Counted from the stretch's first letter, positions 15,821 to 28,058 are shown. The stretch: 64,000 bases of DNA from CAVTJL01 sp963735065 (GCA_963735065.1 CAVTJL010000001.1:2294001-2358000); one strand, 5' to 3'. Made by a program: numbers and translations. The notes: generated by a model from the letters alone, not told the origin.

Positions 15821-17064
15821 CTCGGCCTCAGCACGGTCTGGACGACGTCGATCGAGCCGGTGCGGAAGCCGGCCTCGCAATAGGCGAGATAGTAGTGCCA
15901 GATGCGGCGGAAGCGCTCGTCGAAGCCGAGCCTGGTGATGTCGTGCCAGGCGGCCTGGAAGCGTTCCCGCCAGATGGCGAGGGTACGGGCATAGTCGGCC
16001 CCGAAGGCCTCGGTCGTCACCGGCTCCAGGCCGGCCGCCGCATACTCGCGCGCCAGCGCCGCCGGCGAGGGCAGCATGCCGCCGGGGAAGACATAGCGCT
16101 GGATGAAATCGGGGCTGTGGCGGTAGTCGGCGAAGTGGCGGTCGGCGAGCGTGATCATCTGCAGCCCGGCGCGCCCGTCCGGGGTCAGGCTCGAGCGCAG
16201 CTTGGCGAAGAAGGTGGGCCAGTAGCGCTCGCCCACCGCCTCGAACATCTCGATCGAGGCCAGGCGGTCGAAGCGGCCGGCGATGTCGCGATAGTCCTGA
16301 AGCCGGATCTCGACGCGCTCGGCCAGGCCCGCCTCGAAGACGCGCTGCTGCGCCAGCTCGTGCTGGGCTCGGGACACCGTGACGCTGGTGACGCGGGCGC
16401 CGAACTCGCGTGCGGCGAGGATGGCGAAGGCACCCCAGCCGCTGCCGATCTCGAGCAGGCGGTGCCCCGGCGCCAGGCCGATGAGCCTGGCGAGCCGCCG
16501 GCACTTGTTGAGCTGCGCCTGCTCCAGCTCCTCCTCGTCCGTCTCGAAGCGCGCGGCCGAGTAGAGCATGGAGGGGTCGAGCCAGGCGTCGAAGAAGGCG
16601 TTGCCGAGATCGTAGTGGGCGTGGATGTTGCGGCGGCTGCCCTGGCGGTCGTTGGCGCGCAGCGCGTGCTGCAGCCGGCGCAGCCAGCGGTGCGGCCTGC
16701 TGCCGTGATAGCCGCGGCCCCAGGCGTCCTGGTTGCGGTCCAGGAGCTCGAGCAGCGTCGGCAGATCGTCGCAATCCCAGTCGCCGGCGATGTAGCCTTC
16801 TGCGAAGCCGACGCTGCCGCCCAGGAGATAGCGCCGGGCGACGCTGCCGTTGGCGAGGCGCAGGCTCGCCTCGGGCCCGGGCTCGTCACCACGGAAGCTG
16901 CGCGTGGTGCCGTCGGGCAGGCGCAGGTGCAGGCTGCCGCGCCGGAGGTGCCGCGCCAGCGCCAGGATGATGCGGAGGCCCGGAGACCATCCGCGCCAGG
17001 GCCGGTGCGCCAGGACACCGATCGTCAAGTCGTTCTGCTCGCTCGTCATCGTGGGCTCATGCAT
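15817..17064 (-). CDS. Cyclopropane-fatty-acyl-phospholipid synthase family methyltransferase
   Basis: A 415-residue SAM-dependent enzyme that modifies unsaturated acyl chains of membrane phospholipids. It has the CFA synthase layout: an N-terminal lipid-binding region, NIHAHYDLGNAFFDAWLDPSMLYS near residue 146, the SAM motif LLEIGSGWGAFAILAA near 200, and IEMFEAVGERYW near 272. The paralogues found with DUF1365 and an FAD oxidoreductase are, in Rhodobacter, associated with the singlet-oxygen response and furan-fatty-acid formation (recalled knowledge). It may therefore make methylated rather than cyclopropane acyl chains. It overlaps DUF1365 by 8 bases. Confidence 0.9.
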   Translation of the reverse strand: MHEPTMTSEQNDLTIGVLAHRPWRGWSPGLRIILALARHLRRGSLHLRLPDGTTRSFRGDEPGPEASLRLANGSVARRYLLGGSVGFAEGYIAGDWDCDDLPTLLELLDRNQDAWGRGYHGSRPHRWLRRLQHALRANDRQGSRRNIHAHYDLGNAFFDAWLDPSMLYSAARFETDEEELEQAQLNKCRRLARLIGLAPGHRLLEIGSGWGAFAILAAREFGARVTSVTVSRAQHELAQQRVFEAGLAERVEIRLQDYRDIAGRFDRLASIEMFEAVGERYWPTFFAKLRSSLTPDGRAGLQMITLADRHFADYRHSPDFIQRYVFPGGMLPSPAALAREYAAAGLEPVTTEAFGADYARTLAIWRERFQAAWHDITRLGFDERFRRIWHYYLAYCEAGFRTGSIDVVQTVLRPS

Positions 17065-17854
17065 GATCGGAGACAGGCGGCTTTGCCGGCCGGGGCCCGG
17101 CGCCCCCCCGCGGAACGAGACGCACGCCTTTGAGCCACAGCCGCAAAGCCTCGTAGTGGATCGCCGCGATGACCTTGATTGTCACGAGAAGATTACTGGC
17201 GAGACAGGTTGCGAGGCTGCGATCGGTCAGCGGCAGCCGGCTCCCGGTCTGGGTCGCCACGAGAAGGCAGCCCTCGTCCGTGTATTCCCGGATGGCGATC
17301 GTCAGACGCTCGCCCGGCTCGCGCAGCCGGAACCGGTAGCGCGCCTCCATCGGGATGAAGGGCGAGACATAAAAGGCCTTGTCGCAGGCCTGCCTGATCA
17401 GGGCATCCGGGCGGTGCCCGGGCGCCAGCGGCAGGACGTAGCAGTGCTGCTCGCCGAAGGTGTTCTTGACCTCGTAGAGGATCGCCGCCAGCCGGTCGCC
17501 GCGCGCGTAGCAGAAGTAGACGCTGAGCGGGTTGAAGACGTAGCCCCAAAGGCGGGGGAAGCACAAAAGCATGACCCGCGGCTCGTCGAGGTGGATGCCC
17601 CTGGCGGCAAGCGTCTCGATCACCCAGGGCTTGAGCGGCGAGCCGTCGCGCCGGCCGTGGTCCTGGGCCCGAAAGCTCATGATGTTGCGGCGCTCGACCG
17701 AGAGCAGCCTGAGGCATCGGCCGATCGTCCCGAGCTCGTCGAGATCGAGCCAGAGCGAGAAGGTGTCGTAGCGGAAGCGGTGCGCGACCGGCATCAGCCG
17801 GTGGTGCGTCACCACCCCGCGATAGAGGCAGGAGCGGAGCGGTGCTCGCCTCAT
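17057..17854 (-). CDS. DUF1365 domain protein
   Basis: A 265-residue DUF1365 protein. Family landmarks are HHRLMPVAHRFRYDTFSLWLDLDEL near residue 17, RVMLLCFPRLWGYVFNPLSVYFCY near 93, VKNTFGEQHCYVLP near 128 and KAFYVSPFIPMEARYRF near 159. The family is almost always encoded between an FAD-dependent amine-oxidase-like protein and a CFA-type methyltransferase, as here, and probably acts with them on membrane fatty acids. It overlaps both neighbours (4 and 8 bases). Confidence 0.9.
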   Translation of the reverse strand: MRRAPLRSCLYRGVVTHHRLMPVAHRFRYDTFSLWLDLDELGTIGRCLRLLSVERRNIMSFRAQDHGRRDGSPLKPWVIETLAARGIHLDEPRVMLLCFPRLWGYVFNPLSVYFCYARGDRLAAILYEVKNTFGEQHCYVLPLAPGHRPDALIRQACDKAFYVSPFIPMEARYRFRLREPGERLTIAIREYTDEGCLLVATQTGSRLPLTDRSLATCLASNLLVTIKVIAAIHYEALRLWLKGVRLVPRGGAGPRPAKPPVSDHA

Positions 17855-19183
17855 AGGGCCTGCGCTGCCACCCGATCCGGCAGGCCGAAGCCGGCCGCGG
17901 CTGCGGGCGCGCGGTGCGGCCGGTGCCAGGGCGCCCGGCCACCCAGCCCCTGCGCCGCCGCGAGGCCCGAGGCGAGCCCGTCCTCGTGGAAGCCGTAGCC
18001 GAGCCAGGCACCGGCATAGGCGATGCCGCCCCGGCCCTGGATGCGCGGCATCAGCGCCTGTGCTGCGATGGCAGCCTGATCGAGCACCGGATGGTCGTAG
18101 GTCATGGCGGCGTGGACCATGGCCGGGTCCGGCTCGCGCAGCGGGTTGAGCGAGACCAGGAGGGGCCGGCCTGTGCCCAGGCGCTGCAGGCTGTTCATCC
18201 AGTAGGTGACGGACACCGGGCTGGCCGAGGAGGCCATGGCCGGCCCCAGATAGTTCCAGCTCGCCCAGGCGGCGCGCCGCCGGGGCATCAGCCGCACGTC
18301 TTGATGCAGGAAGGCGGTGTTGGGCTGATAGCGGAAGGCGCCAAGGATGCGGCGCTCCTCGGCATCCGCGTCGACCAGCATGCGTGTGGTCTGATCGGCG
18401 TGGGTGGCGAGCACGACGCGGTCGAAGCGCATCGTCCGTCCGCCCTCGATATGGACGTGCACGCCGAGATCGCTGCGCTGGACGGCACGCACCGAAGCGC
18501 CCGTGACGATGCGGTGGCGAAAGGGTGCCGTCAGCCGCCGCACATATTCCCGCGAGCCGCCCCGCACGGTGCGCCAGCGATGATGGCCGTTGATCGAGAG
18601 GAGGCCGTGATTGTCGAAGAAGCGCAGGAAGCTATAGGCCGGAAAGTCGAGGATGGCCGATGGCGGCGCCGACCAGATGGCCGCCGCCATGGGCAGGATG
18701 TAGGCGTGGCGAAAGGCCCGGCCGAGGCGCTGGCGCTCGAGAAAGCCGCCGAGCGAGAGCGCCTCCTCGAGACCGCTGTCGAGAAACAGCCGCCCTACCC
18801 GGTTGAAGCGCTGGATGTCGCGCAACATGCCGAGGAAGGAGGGGCTGACGAGATTGGCGGGCTGGGCGAACAGGCTCCTGATCGAGCTGCAGCCATATTC
18901 GAGCCGGCCGCCAGCCGATGCTGACCGAGAAGGACATGTCGGTCGGATCGGTGGCGACGCCCAGATGAGCGAGCAGCCGGGTGAGCTCGGGGTAGTTGAT
19001 CTCGTTGTAGACCATGAAGCCCGTATCGACCGGGACCGGTCCGTCCTCGGTGAGCACGTCCACGGTGTGGCTGTGGCCGCCGATGCGGTCCTCCGCCTCC
19101 AGAACGGTGATGTCGTGCTCCGCATGGAGGAGCGAGGCGGCCGCAAGGCCGGAAATTCCGGTCCCGACGATACAGATCTGCAC
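17851..19183 (-). pseudogene. NAD(P)/FAD-dependent oxidoreductase (amine-oxidase-like), apparent +1 frameshift
   Basis: An FAD protein that accompanies DUF1365 and CFA-type methyltransferase genes. The N-terminus (GTG at 19183, GGAG 7 bases upstream) reads QICIVGTGISGLAAASLL, a dinucleotide-binding fold, then GGHSHTVDV and TGFMVYNEINYPEL. After DMSFSVSIG the frame changes. The rest (GGRLEYGCSSIRSLFAQPANL, then FDRVVLATHADQT and GAWLGYGFHEDGLASG) is in another frame. Removing one base near 18911-18917 gives normal spacing and about 443 residues. It is the promoter-proximal gene of the lipid operon, so a real lesion would be expected to disturb the pathway. Confidence 0.8.
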
Positions 19184-19284
19184 CAGCAAGCTCCGCGGCC
19201 ATCGATGAGGAGCGCCCGTCGACCCTGGGGGAGGAAGAGCCGACGGGCGCCATGCCGATCGGCCGATCGCCAAAGCGGCACCAC

Positions 19285-19314
19285 TGTCTACGCTCGGGGA
19301 TGGGCGCTGGATTA
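19285..19314 (-). promoter_or_regulatory. Predicted ECF sigma (RpoE/ChrR-type) promoter of the FAD/DUF1365/CFA operon
   Basis: On the minus strand TAATCC (19314-19309) and TAGACA (19290-19285) are spaced by 18 bases. Spacing and -10 sequence, including the preceding GCG, are identical to the promoter at 10459-10488. The predicted start lies about 95 nt upstream of the GTG at 19183. The opposite-strand EAL gene ends at 19349, so this is the only promoter space for the operon. Confidence 0.55.
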
Positions 19315-19348
19315 GGGACCGGCGCGGATATCGCTTCGCCGCAGCGGG

Positions 19349-22300
19349 TCAGCGCGCGAGGGTCAGGCAGCGGGAGCGACGGTCCAGGAGGCCCGGGAGC
19401 TCGGCCGCCGTCGTCGGCCGGGCGAAGAAGAAGCCTTGCGCCTCGTCGCAGCCTTCGCGCACCAGGAAGTCGCGCTGCTCAGCCGTCTCCACCCCTTCCG
19501 CCACCACCCGCAGGCCGAGGGTGCGGCCGAGGCTGATGATCGTCCGGGCGATGGCCACGTCGTCCGGGTCGTGCGGCAGGTCGATCACGAACGAGCGGTC
19601 GATCTTGATCTTGTCGAGCGGGAAGCGCTTCAGGTAGCTCAGCGAGGAATAGCCCGTGCCGAAATCGTCGAGGGCGATGTTGCAGCCCAACGCGTGCAGC
19701 GCCTCCAGCGTGGAGACGGCGGCCGAGCGGTCGCGCATCAGCATGCTCTCGGTGATCTCGAGCTCGAGGGCGGAGGCGGCGAGCCCCGTCTCGTGCAGGA
19801 TCTGGCCCACCATCTCGACCAGGTCCTGATAGGCGAACTGGGCGGGCGACAGGTTCACCGCCACACGGGCGATGGGCACGCCCGCCTCGCGCCACGCCCG
19901 CGCCTGGGCGCAGGCCTCGCGCAGGACGTACTCGCCCAGCTGGAGGATCTGGGCCGTCTCCTCCGCCACCGGGATGAACCGATCGGGGCTCACCTGGCCG
20001 AGCTCGCCGTCGTGCCAGCGCAGCAGGGCCTCGACGCCGATCAGCTCGCCCGTGGCCAGCGCCACCTGCGGCTGGAAGGCGAGGCTGAGCGCGCCCGAGG
20101 CCACCGCATTCCTGAGCCGGCTCTCGATCAGCTTGCGCTCCTGGAAATGCGCGTTCATGTCGGGCGAGAAGAAGCGGAACGAGCCGCGGCCGGCGGCCTT
20201 GGCCTCGTAGAGCGCCATGTCGGCCTGACGCAGCAGCTCGGCCGGGTTGGCGGGCGGCGAGCCCAGCATGGCGATGCCCACCGAGCAGGAGGTGAAGAGC
20301 TCCTGGCCGTTGATGCGGAAGGGGGAGCTCAGCCCCTCGATGAGCCGCGAGGCGAGGGTCGCGGCGACGCCGGTGCGCGTCGTGTCGTGCTGGATGATGG
20401 CGAACTCGTCGCCACCCAGCCGGGCCACGAGATCCGTCTCGCGCACGAGCTCGCGCAGGCGGGCCGCCACCAGGCGGAGCAGGTCGTCGCCCGTGGCGTG
20501 GCCCAGCGTGTCGTTGACGCCCTTGAAGTCGTTGAGGTCGAGGCAAAGGAGCGCCAGGCCCGAGGCATGGCGCTGCGCGGCCGTGACGGCGGCGCCCAGG
20601 CGATCGTCGAAGAGCAGGCGGTTGGGGAGCGCCGTGAGCGCGTCGTGGTGCGCCAGATGGTAGATGCTGCGCTCGGTCTCGATGCGCTCGGTCACGTCCT
20701 GGCAGGTGCCGATGAGGACCGAGGTGCTGCCGCTCGCCATGGGCTCGATCTCGGCGTCGATGTTGAGGTAGCGGATGGCGCCGTCGCCGCGCCGCGCACG
20801 CACGACCACGCTCTGGCGCTCGGCGCCGGCGAGCAGGGCGAGGCGGCCCAGCACCCTCAGACGCTGGCGATCCTCAGGCAGCACCTGCCTCAGCACGGTC
20901 TTGAGGGAGAGATCGCTCCCCGATCGCTCGACGCCGAGAAGACGGTACATCTCCTCCGACCACTCGATCCGGCTGCCGGTCACCTCGCGGCGCCACGAGC
21001 CGATGCGGGCGATGGCCTGCGAGCGGCGCAGGCTCGCCTCGCTTCGCGAGAGCTCCTCGAGCATCCGCCGGCGGTCGCTGATGTCCTCGTCGATGGTCAG
21101 GATGTAGCGGCCGTTGCCGCTCTCGTCGGGGATGACGGCCTTGCGCACATGGTGCCAGGCGGGCGCCTGCCGGCTGTGGTCGACGATCTCCTCGTCGACC
21201 CGGTTGGCCGAGGAGGCGAGGAGGCGGCGGTCCAGCTCCTCCATGCGCTTGGCGTAGGCGTGGGCAAGCACGTCGCGGGCCCGCTTGCCCAGCAGGGCGG
21301 GGCCCGCCGGCAGGCCGCCGTCCTGGCTCGCGAGGTTCGCCAGCACGAAGCGCCCGGTCTCGATCTCCTGCACGGTCAAGGGCCATGGCAGATGCTCGAC
21401 GATCGAGCTCAGGAAGGTGCGGCTCGCGGCGAGGCGCTGCTGCGCCAGCACGCGGTCGGTGATGTCGTCGGCGAGGGTCAGGATGTGGGTCGGCTGGCCG
21501 CTCTCGTCCCTGACGAGCGCCTTTCGCGCCTTGAGCCAGCGCCTGCCGAGGACGGTGGTCGTCTCGTACACCTGCTCGAGCGGCTCGCTCTCGCCGGCGA
21601 CGAGGCGGTTGTCGGCGGCTTCATGCGTCGGCGCGTTCTCGACCTCGAGGTCGACGACCGAGCGGCCCAGGATCTGCTCGGGCGCCACGCCCATGACGCG
21701 GCAGAAGGTGTGGTTCACCCGCACGTAGCGGCGCGTGCCCACGTCCTTGACCGAGAGCAGCGCCGGCGTCGTGTCGAGCAGCGCGTCGAGGAACCGGTTG
21801 GTGCGGTCGAGGCCGCGCTCGGCCTCGACCTCGCGCGTGATGTCGAGATTGAAGGTCAGGATGTAGCGGGGCATGCCGCCGGCATCGGGCACCACGAGCT
21901 TGCGCGAGAAGAACCAGTGCATCCGGCCGCCCACGGGATGGGGGAAGCGCTTGTCGACGACCCGGCTCGGCCCTGCCAGCAGCCGATCCTCCGAGGCGTC
22001 GATCCCGGCCGCGAGCTCGGGCTCGTAGACCTCGGCCGCGGTACGGCCGACGAGGGCGCGGGGCGACCCGCCCTCCAGCACCCGATCGGTGCCGGTGGCA
22101 AAGAGGAAGCGCCGCGTGTGCGCGTCCTTGAGCGCTATCATGCCGGGCATGTAGTCGAGGATCGCCTGCACGAGCCCGCCGTCGACGGCGAGCCCGTCGG
22201 CCGTCCTCAGCCGCTCGGTCACATCGTCCAGGACGACGAGAAGCGCGCCGCCGGCATCGTCCGGGCGGCCCAGCGGCACGCGGGTCAGCCGGAGGATCTG

Positions 22301-22942
22301 CCGCGCGCCGCAGGGCTGCTCGAGGACGTGATCGATCCGCGAGGTCGTCGCCCTGTCGATGGCCTCGCGGTCGTGGAGCTCGAGCTCGCGGGCCAGGCCC
22401 GGCGGCACGAGCCGCTCCATGGGCCGAGCCGCCAAGGTGGCTCTCGAGAGGCCGAGCTTGTCGAGAAAGGGCTGGTTGCAGTCGAGGATCTCGAGGCTCG
22501 AGGTCTTGAGGGCCCAAGGTGTCGGCAGCTCGTGCGCTATGCGCCGATAGGCGGCCTCGGGCACGCTGCCCGCGTCGTGGCGGGCACGCCTCGTGGGCCT
22601 GCCGGGGAGCGGCTCGAGGAAGGCCAGCAGCGTCGAGACGGAGCCCGGCGAGGGGCCCATCGGCACGAGACGCAGCCTCAGCCGACGGCCCCGTGCGGTT
22701 CGGAGCACCGTCCAGGTCGGGCGGTGCCCGCGCAGCGCCCGCCTCAAGGCCCGGCCCAGCGGGCCTGCGAGGCGCTGGCCGAGCGGGGGAAGGTCGTGCT
22801 TGGCCGGCAGCCGGAGAAGGGTGCAGGCCGCGCTGTTGGCCCGGAGCACGCGCCCCTGGCGGTCGAGCAGCAGCGCGGGTCCGAGGCCGGCCTCGAGAAG
22901 CCGGCCGGTAAGATGCGCGCATGGCTCGTTTGCTGCCGACAT
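19349..22942 (-). CDS. Multi-PAS GGDEF/EAL cyclic-di-GMP signalling protein
   Basis: A 1197-residue protein predicted to make and/or degrade c-di-GMP. The N-terminal two-thirds holds about five or six PAS/PAC modules, each ending in a recognisable PAC strand (LVVLDDVTERL, ILTFNLDITREV, ILTLADDITDRV, ILTIDEDISDRR, IGTCQDVTERI). The GGDEF domain has an intact RLGGDEFAII near residue 843. The EAL domain has IGVEALLRW near 969, DDFGTGYSSL near 1090 and EGVET near 1140, so both active sites look complete. No membrane segment is visible, suggesting a cytosolic sensor. It stands alone between two operons. Confidence 0.93.
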   Translation of the reverse strand: MSAANEPCAHLTGRLLEAGLGPALLLDRQGRVLRANSAACTLLRLPAKHDLPPLGQRLAGPLGRALRRALRGHRPTWTVLRTARGRRLRLRLVPMGPSPGSVSTLLAFLEPLPGRPTRRARHDAGSVPEAAYRRIAHELPTPWALKTSSLEILDCNQPFLDKLGLSRATLAARPMERLVPPGLARELELHDREAIDRATTSRIDHVLEQPCGARQILRLTRVPLGRPDDAGGALLVVLDDVTERLRTADGLAVDGGLVQAILDYMPGMIALKDAHTRRFLFATGTDRVLEGGSPRALVGRTAAEVYEPELAAGIDASEDRLLAGPSRVVDKRFPHPVGGRMHWFFSRKLVVPDAGGMPRYILTFNLDITREVEAERGLDRTNRFLDALLDTTPALLSVKDVGTRRYVRVNHTFCRVMGVAPEQILGRSVVDLEVENAPTHEAADNRLVAGESEPLEQVYETTTVLGRRWLKARKALVRDESGQPTHILTLADDITDRVLAQQRLAASRTFLSSIVEHLPWPLTVQEIETGRFVLANLASQDGGLPAGPALLGKRARDVLAHAYAKRMEELDRRLLASSANRVDEEIVDHSRQAPAWHHVRKAVIPDESGNGRYILTIDEDISDRRRMLEELSRSEASLRRSQAIARIGSWRREVTGSRIEWSEEMYRLLGVERSGSDLSLKTVLRQVLPEDRQRLRVLGRLALLAGAERQSVVVRARRGDGAIRYLNIDAEIEPMASGSTSVLIGTCQDVTERIETERSIYHLAHHDALTALPNRLLFDDRLGAAVTAAQRHASGLALLCLDLNDFKGVNDTLGHATGDDLLRLVAARLRELVRETDLVARLGGDEFAIIQHDTTRTGVAATLASRLIEGLSSPFRINGQELFTSCSVGIAMLGSPPANPAELLRQADMALYEAKAAGRGSFRFFSPDMNAHFQERKLIESRLRNAVASGALSLAFQPQVALATGELIGVEALLRWHDGELGQVSPDRFIPVAEETAQILQLGEYVLREACAQARAWREAGVPIARVAVNLSPAQFAYQDLVEMVGQILHETGLAASALELEITESMLMRDRSAAVSTLEALHALGCNIALDDFGTGYSSLSYLKRFPLDKIKIDRSFVIDLPHDPDDVAIARTIISLGRTLGLRVVAEGVETAEQRDFLVREGCDEAQGFFFARPTTAAELPGLLDRRSRCLTLAR

Positions 22943-23043
22943 CGATACCCGAAGAGCGGTCCTTGGGACGTGCTCTCGAGTATTGCCGCGTGATCCTTAA
23001 TGGAGCGTTGACGCGCCCGGCGCGCGAGCCCTGCGGAGCGGAT

Positions 23044-23074
23044 GGCCGGCAGCGGGCATGACCCGCCGCCGGCC
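23044..23074 (-). terminator. Terminator-like hairpin after glpV
   Basis: An inverted repeat GGCCGGCAGCGGG / CCCGCCGCCGGCC (13 bp with one mismatch, 5-base loop) lies just after the glpV stop, at the end of the glycerol operon. No T-run follows. Confidence 0.45.
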
Positions 23075-23082
23075 GCCCTTGT

Positions 23083-24858
<1,776 letters not shown>

Positions 24859-24965
24859 GTCTAGAACTCCCGGATGCGCCTTCCTGGTTGCGGCCGGCGA
24901 GGCCGGTCCGTGTCGTTGCGGGTGGGGGGAAGGCATGCCCCGCGCCGCTTCCATTCGTGGGCGCC

Positions 24966-25274
24966 TCAGCCGAAGCGCATCACGAGAACGAACCAAACAA
25001 GGGCGATGCCCGAGCCGTACCACAGCGGCTGCTCGCTGAAGCCCAGCCAGGCCAGGTGAATCCAGGCTGCGCCCAAGAGGCCGATGAACAGCCGGTCGCC
25101 GCGGGTCGTCGTCATCGGTAGGAAGCCGCGACGCTCGACCGTCGGCCAGACCAGCTGCAGCGTGGTCATGACGACGAACATGAGCGCGATGCAGGTGAAG
25201 AAGATGGCGGTCGGCTGGGTCCAGTACATCGACTGGACGAGCTTCGCCATGCGTTCACCGATGGTCATGTCCAT
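24966..25274 (-). CDS. glpU: Small membrane protein GlpU (DUF2160)
   Basis: A 102-residue DUF2160 protein with three hydrophobic segments (about residues 20-42, 60-76 and 82-100). It is encoded between the permeases and the binding protein, the position of glpU in rhizobial glycerol operons, where it is needed for or associated with transport. Its exact role in the complex is not known. MYWTQPTAIFFTCIALMF is the first membrane segment. Confidence 0.88.
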   Translation of the reverse strand: MDMTIGERMAKLVQSMYWTQPTAIFFTCIALMFVVMTTLQLVWPTVERRGFLPMTTTRGDRLFIGLLGAAWIHLAWLGFSEQPLWYGSGIALVWFVLVMRFG

Positions 25275-25286
25275 GATGGGCCCGCC

Positions 25287-26084
25287 TCACACTCGTCCAA
25301 GGGCGAAGCCCTTGGCCATGTAGTTGCGCACGAACCAGATCACCAAGGCCCCCGGCACGATGGTGAGAACGCCCGCCGCCGCCAGCGTCGCCCAGTCCAT
25401 GCCGGCGGCCGAGACGGTCCGCGTCATGGTGGCGGCAATGGGCTTGGCGTTGACCGAGGTGAGGGTGCGCGCCAGCAGCAGCTCGACCCAGCTGAACATG
25501 AAGCAGAAGAAGGCGGTGACGCCGATGCCGGACTTGATCAGCGGCATGAACACGCTGACGAAGAAGCGCGGGAAGCTGTAGCCGTCGAGCCAGGCCGTCT
25601 CGTCGATCTCGCGCGGCACGCCCGACATGAAGCCTTCGAGAATCCAGACCGCGAGAGGCACGTTGAACAGGCAATGCGCCAGCGCCACGGCGATGTGCGT
25701 GTCGAAGAGGCCGATCGTCTGGTAGAGCTGGAAGAAAGGCAAAAGGAAGACCGCCGGCGGCGCCATCCGGTTGGTCAAGAGCCAGAAGAACATGTGCTTG
25801 TCGCCGATGAACCGGTAGCGCGAGAAGGCGTAGGCCGCCGGCAACGCCACGGCGAGGCTGATCACGACGTTCTGCGTCACATAGATCAGCGAGTTGATGT
25901 AGCCCGAATACCAGGCCGGATCGGTGAAGATGGTGCGATAGCTGGCGAGGGTCGGGTGGCTCGGGAAGAGGGTGAAGCTGCTGATGATCTCCTCGTTCGT
26001 CTTCAACGACATGTTGACCAGCCAATAGAGCGGCAGCAACAGGAAGGCGAAATAGAGGAGCAGGCCGATGTGGCGCTTGCTCAT
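25287..26084 (-). CDS. glpQ: Glycerol ABC transporter permease GlpQ
   Basis: A 265-residue inner-membrane permease of the MalG-like group with about six transmembrane helices. The EAA loop that contacts the ATPases is GVPREIDETAWLDGYSFPRFF near residue 155. It ends in the basic tail MAKGFALGRV typical of MalG-type permeases. It overlaps the upstream permease gene by 4 bases and lies 12 bp before glpU. Confidence 0.92.
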   Translation of the reverse strand: MSKRHIGLLLYFAFLLLPLYWLVNMSLKTNEEIISSFTLFPSHPTLASYRTIFTDPAWYSGYINSLIYVTQNVVISLAVALPAAYAFSRYRFIGDKHMFFWLLTNRMAPPAVFLLPFFQLYQTIGLFDTHIAVALAHCLFNVPLAVWILEGFMSGVPREIDETAWLDGYSFPRFFVSVFMPLIKSGIGVTAFFCFMFSWVELLLARTLTSVNAKPIAATMTRTVSAAGMDWATLAAAGVLTIVPGALVIWFVRNYMAKGFALGRV

Positions 26085-26953
26085 CCGGCACCTCCCCGGC
26101 CCATGCGGACCATGACGTTGTAGAAGACGAAGCTGAGCGTCAGGATGATCAGGAAGTAGATGATCGAGATGGCCGCCGCGGGGCCGAGATCGAACTGGCC
26201 GACCGCCACCTTGGTGAGGTGGATCGAAAGGAACGTGGTGGCATTGCCCGGGCCGCCGCCGGTGACGACGAAGGGCTCGGTATAGATCATGAAGCTGTCC
26301 ATGAAGCGGAGCAGCACCGCGATCAGGAGCACGCCCCGCATCTTCGGCAGCTGGATGTAGCGGAACACCTTCCAGCGGCTGGCGCCGTCGATGGCGGCCG
26401 CCTGATAGAAGGCGTCAGGAATGGCGCGGAGGCCGGCGTAGCACAGAAGGACGACCAGCGGCGTCCAGTGCCAGATGTCCATGACGAGGATGGTGAGCCA
26501 GGCCGAGAGCGGGTCGGCGGTGTAGTTGTAGTCGATGCCGATCCCGTTGATGGCCCAGCCGGCAAGGCCGATGTCGCCGCGGGCGAAGATCTGCCAGATG
26601 GTGCCGACCACGTTCCAGGGTATCAGCAGCGGCAGCGCCATCAGCACGAGGCTGGCCGAGGCCGCGGCGCCACGCGCCGGCATGGCCAGCGCCAGGGCGA
26701 TGCCGAGCGGGATCTCGATCAGGAGCACCATCACGCTGAAGAAGATCTGGCGGTAGAGGGCGCCCTGCATCTCCTCGTCCCGCAGCACCTGGACGAACCA
26801 GTCGGTGCCGACCCAGGCGGTGGCATTGGGTCCCAGAATGTCCTGGAAGGCGTAGTTCACCACCGTCATCAACGGGATGATGGCGCTGAAGGCGACGATG
26901 AGGAAAACCGGCAGGACCAGGAGCCAGGCTCGATTGTTCTGGGTCTTGTCCAT
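26081..26953 (-). CDS. glpP: Glycerol ABC transporter permease GlpP
   Basis: A 290-residue permease of the MalF/UgpA-like group, partner of GlpQ, with about six transmembrane helices. The EAA loop is AIPDAFYQAAAIDGASRWKVF near residue 187. Its first helix is LLVLPVFLIVAFSAIIPLM. The gene is tightly placed between the ATPase genes and glpQ. Confidence 0.92.
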   Translation of the reverse strand: MDKTQNNRAWLLVLPVFLIVAFSAIIPLMTVVNYAFQDILGPNATAWVGTDWFVQVLRDEEMQGALYRQIFFSVMVLLIEIPLGIALALAMPARGAAASASLVLMALPLLIPWNVVGTIWQIFARGDIGLAGWAINGIGIDYNYTADPLSAWLTILVMDIWHWTPLVVLLCYAGLRAIPDAFYQAAAIDGASRWKVFRYIQLPKMRGVLLIAVLLRFMDSFMIYTEPFVVTGGGPGNATTFLSIHLTKVAVGQFDLGPAAAISIIYFLIILTLSFVFYNVMVRMGRGGAG

Positions 26954-26965
26954 GCGTCTATTCCC

Positions 26966-28051
<1,086 letters not shown>

Positions 28052-28058
28052 GCCCGCC

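Noticed and set aside
19436..22993. A 1185-codon open frame on the plus strand
   Set aside because: It is antisense to the multi-PAS GGDEF/EAL gene. Its translation is His/Gly/Arg-rich without domains; such long shadow frames are expected at this GC content.
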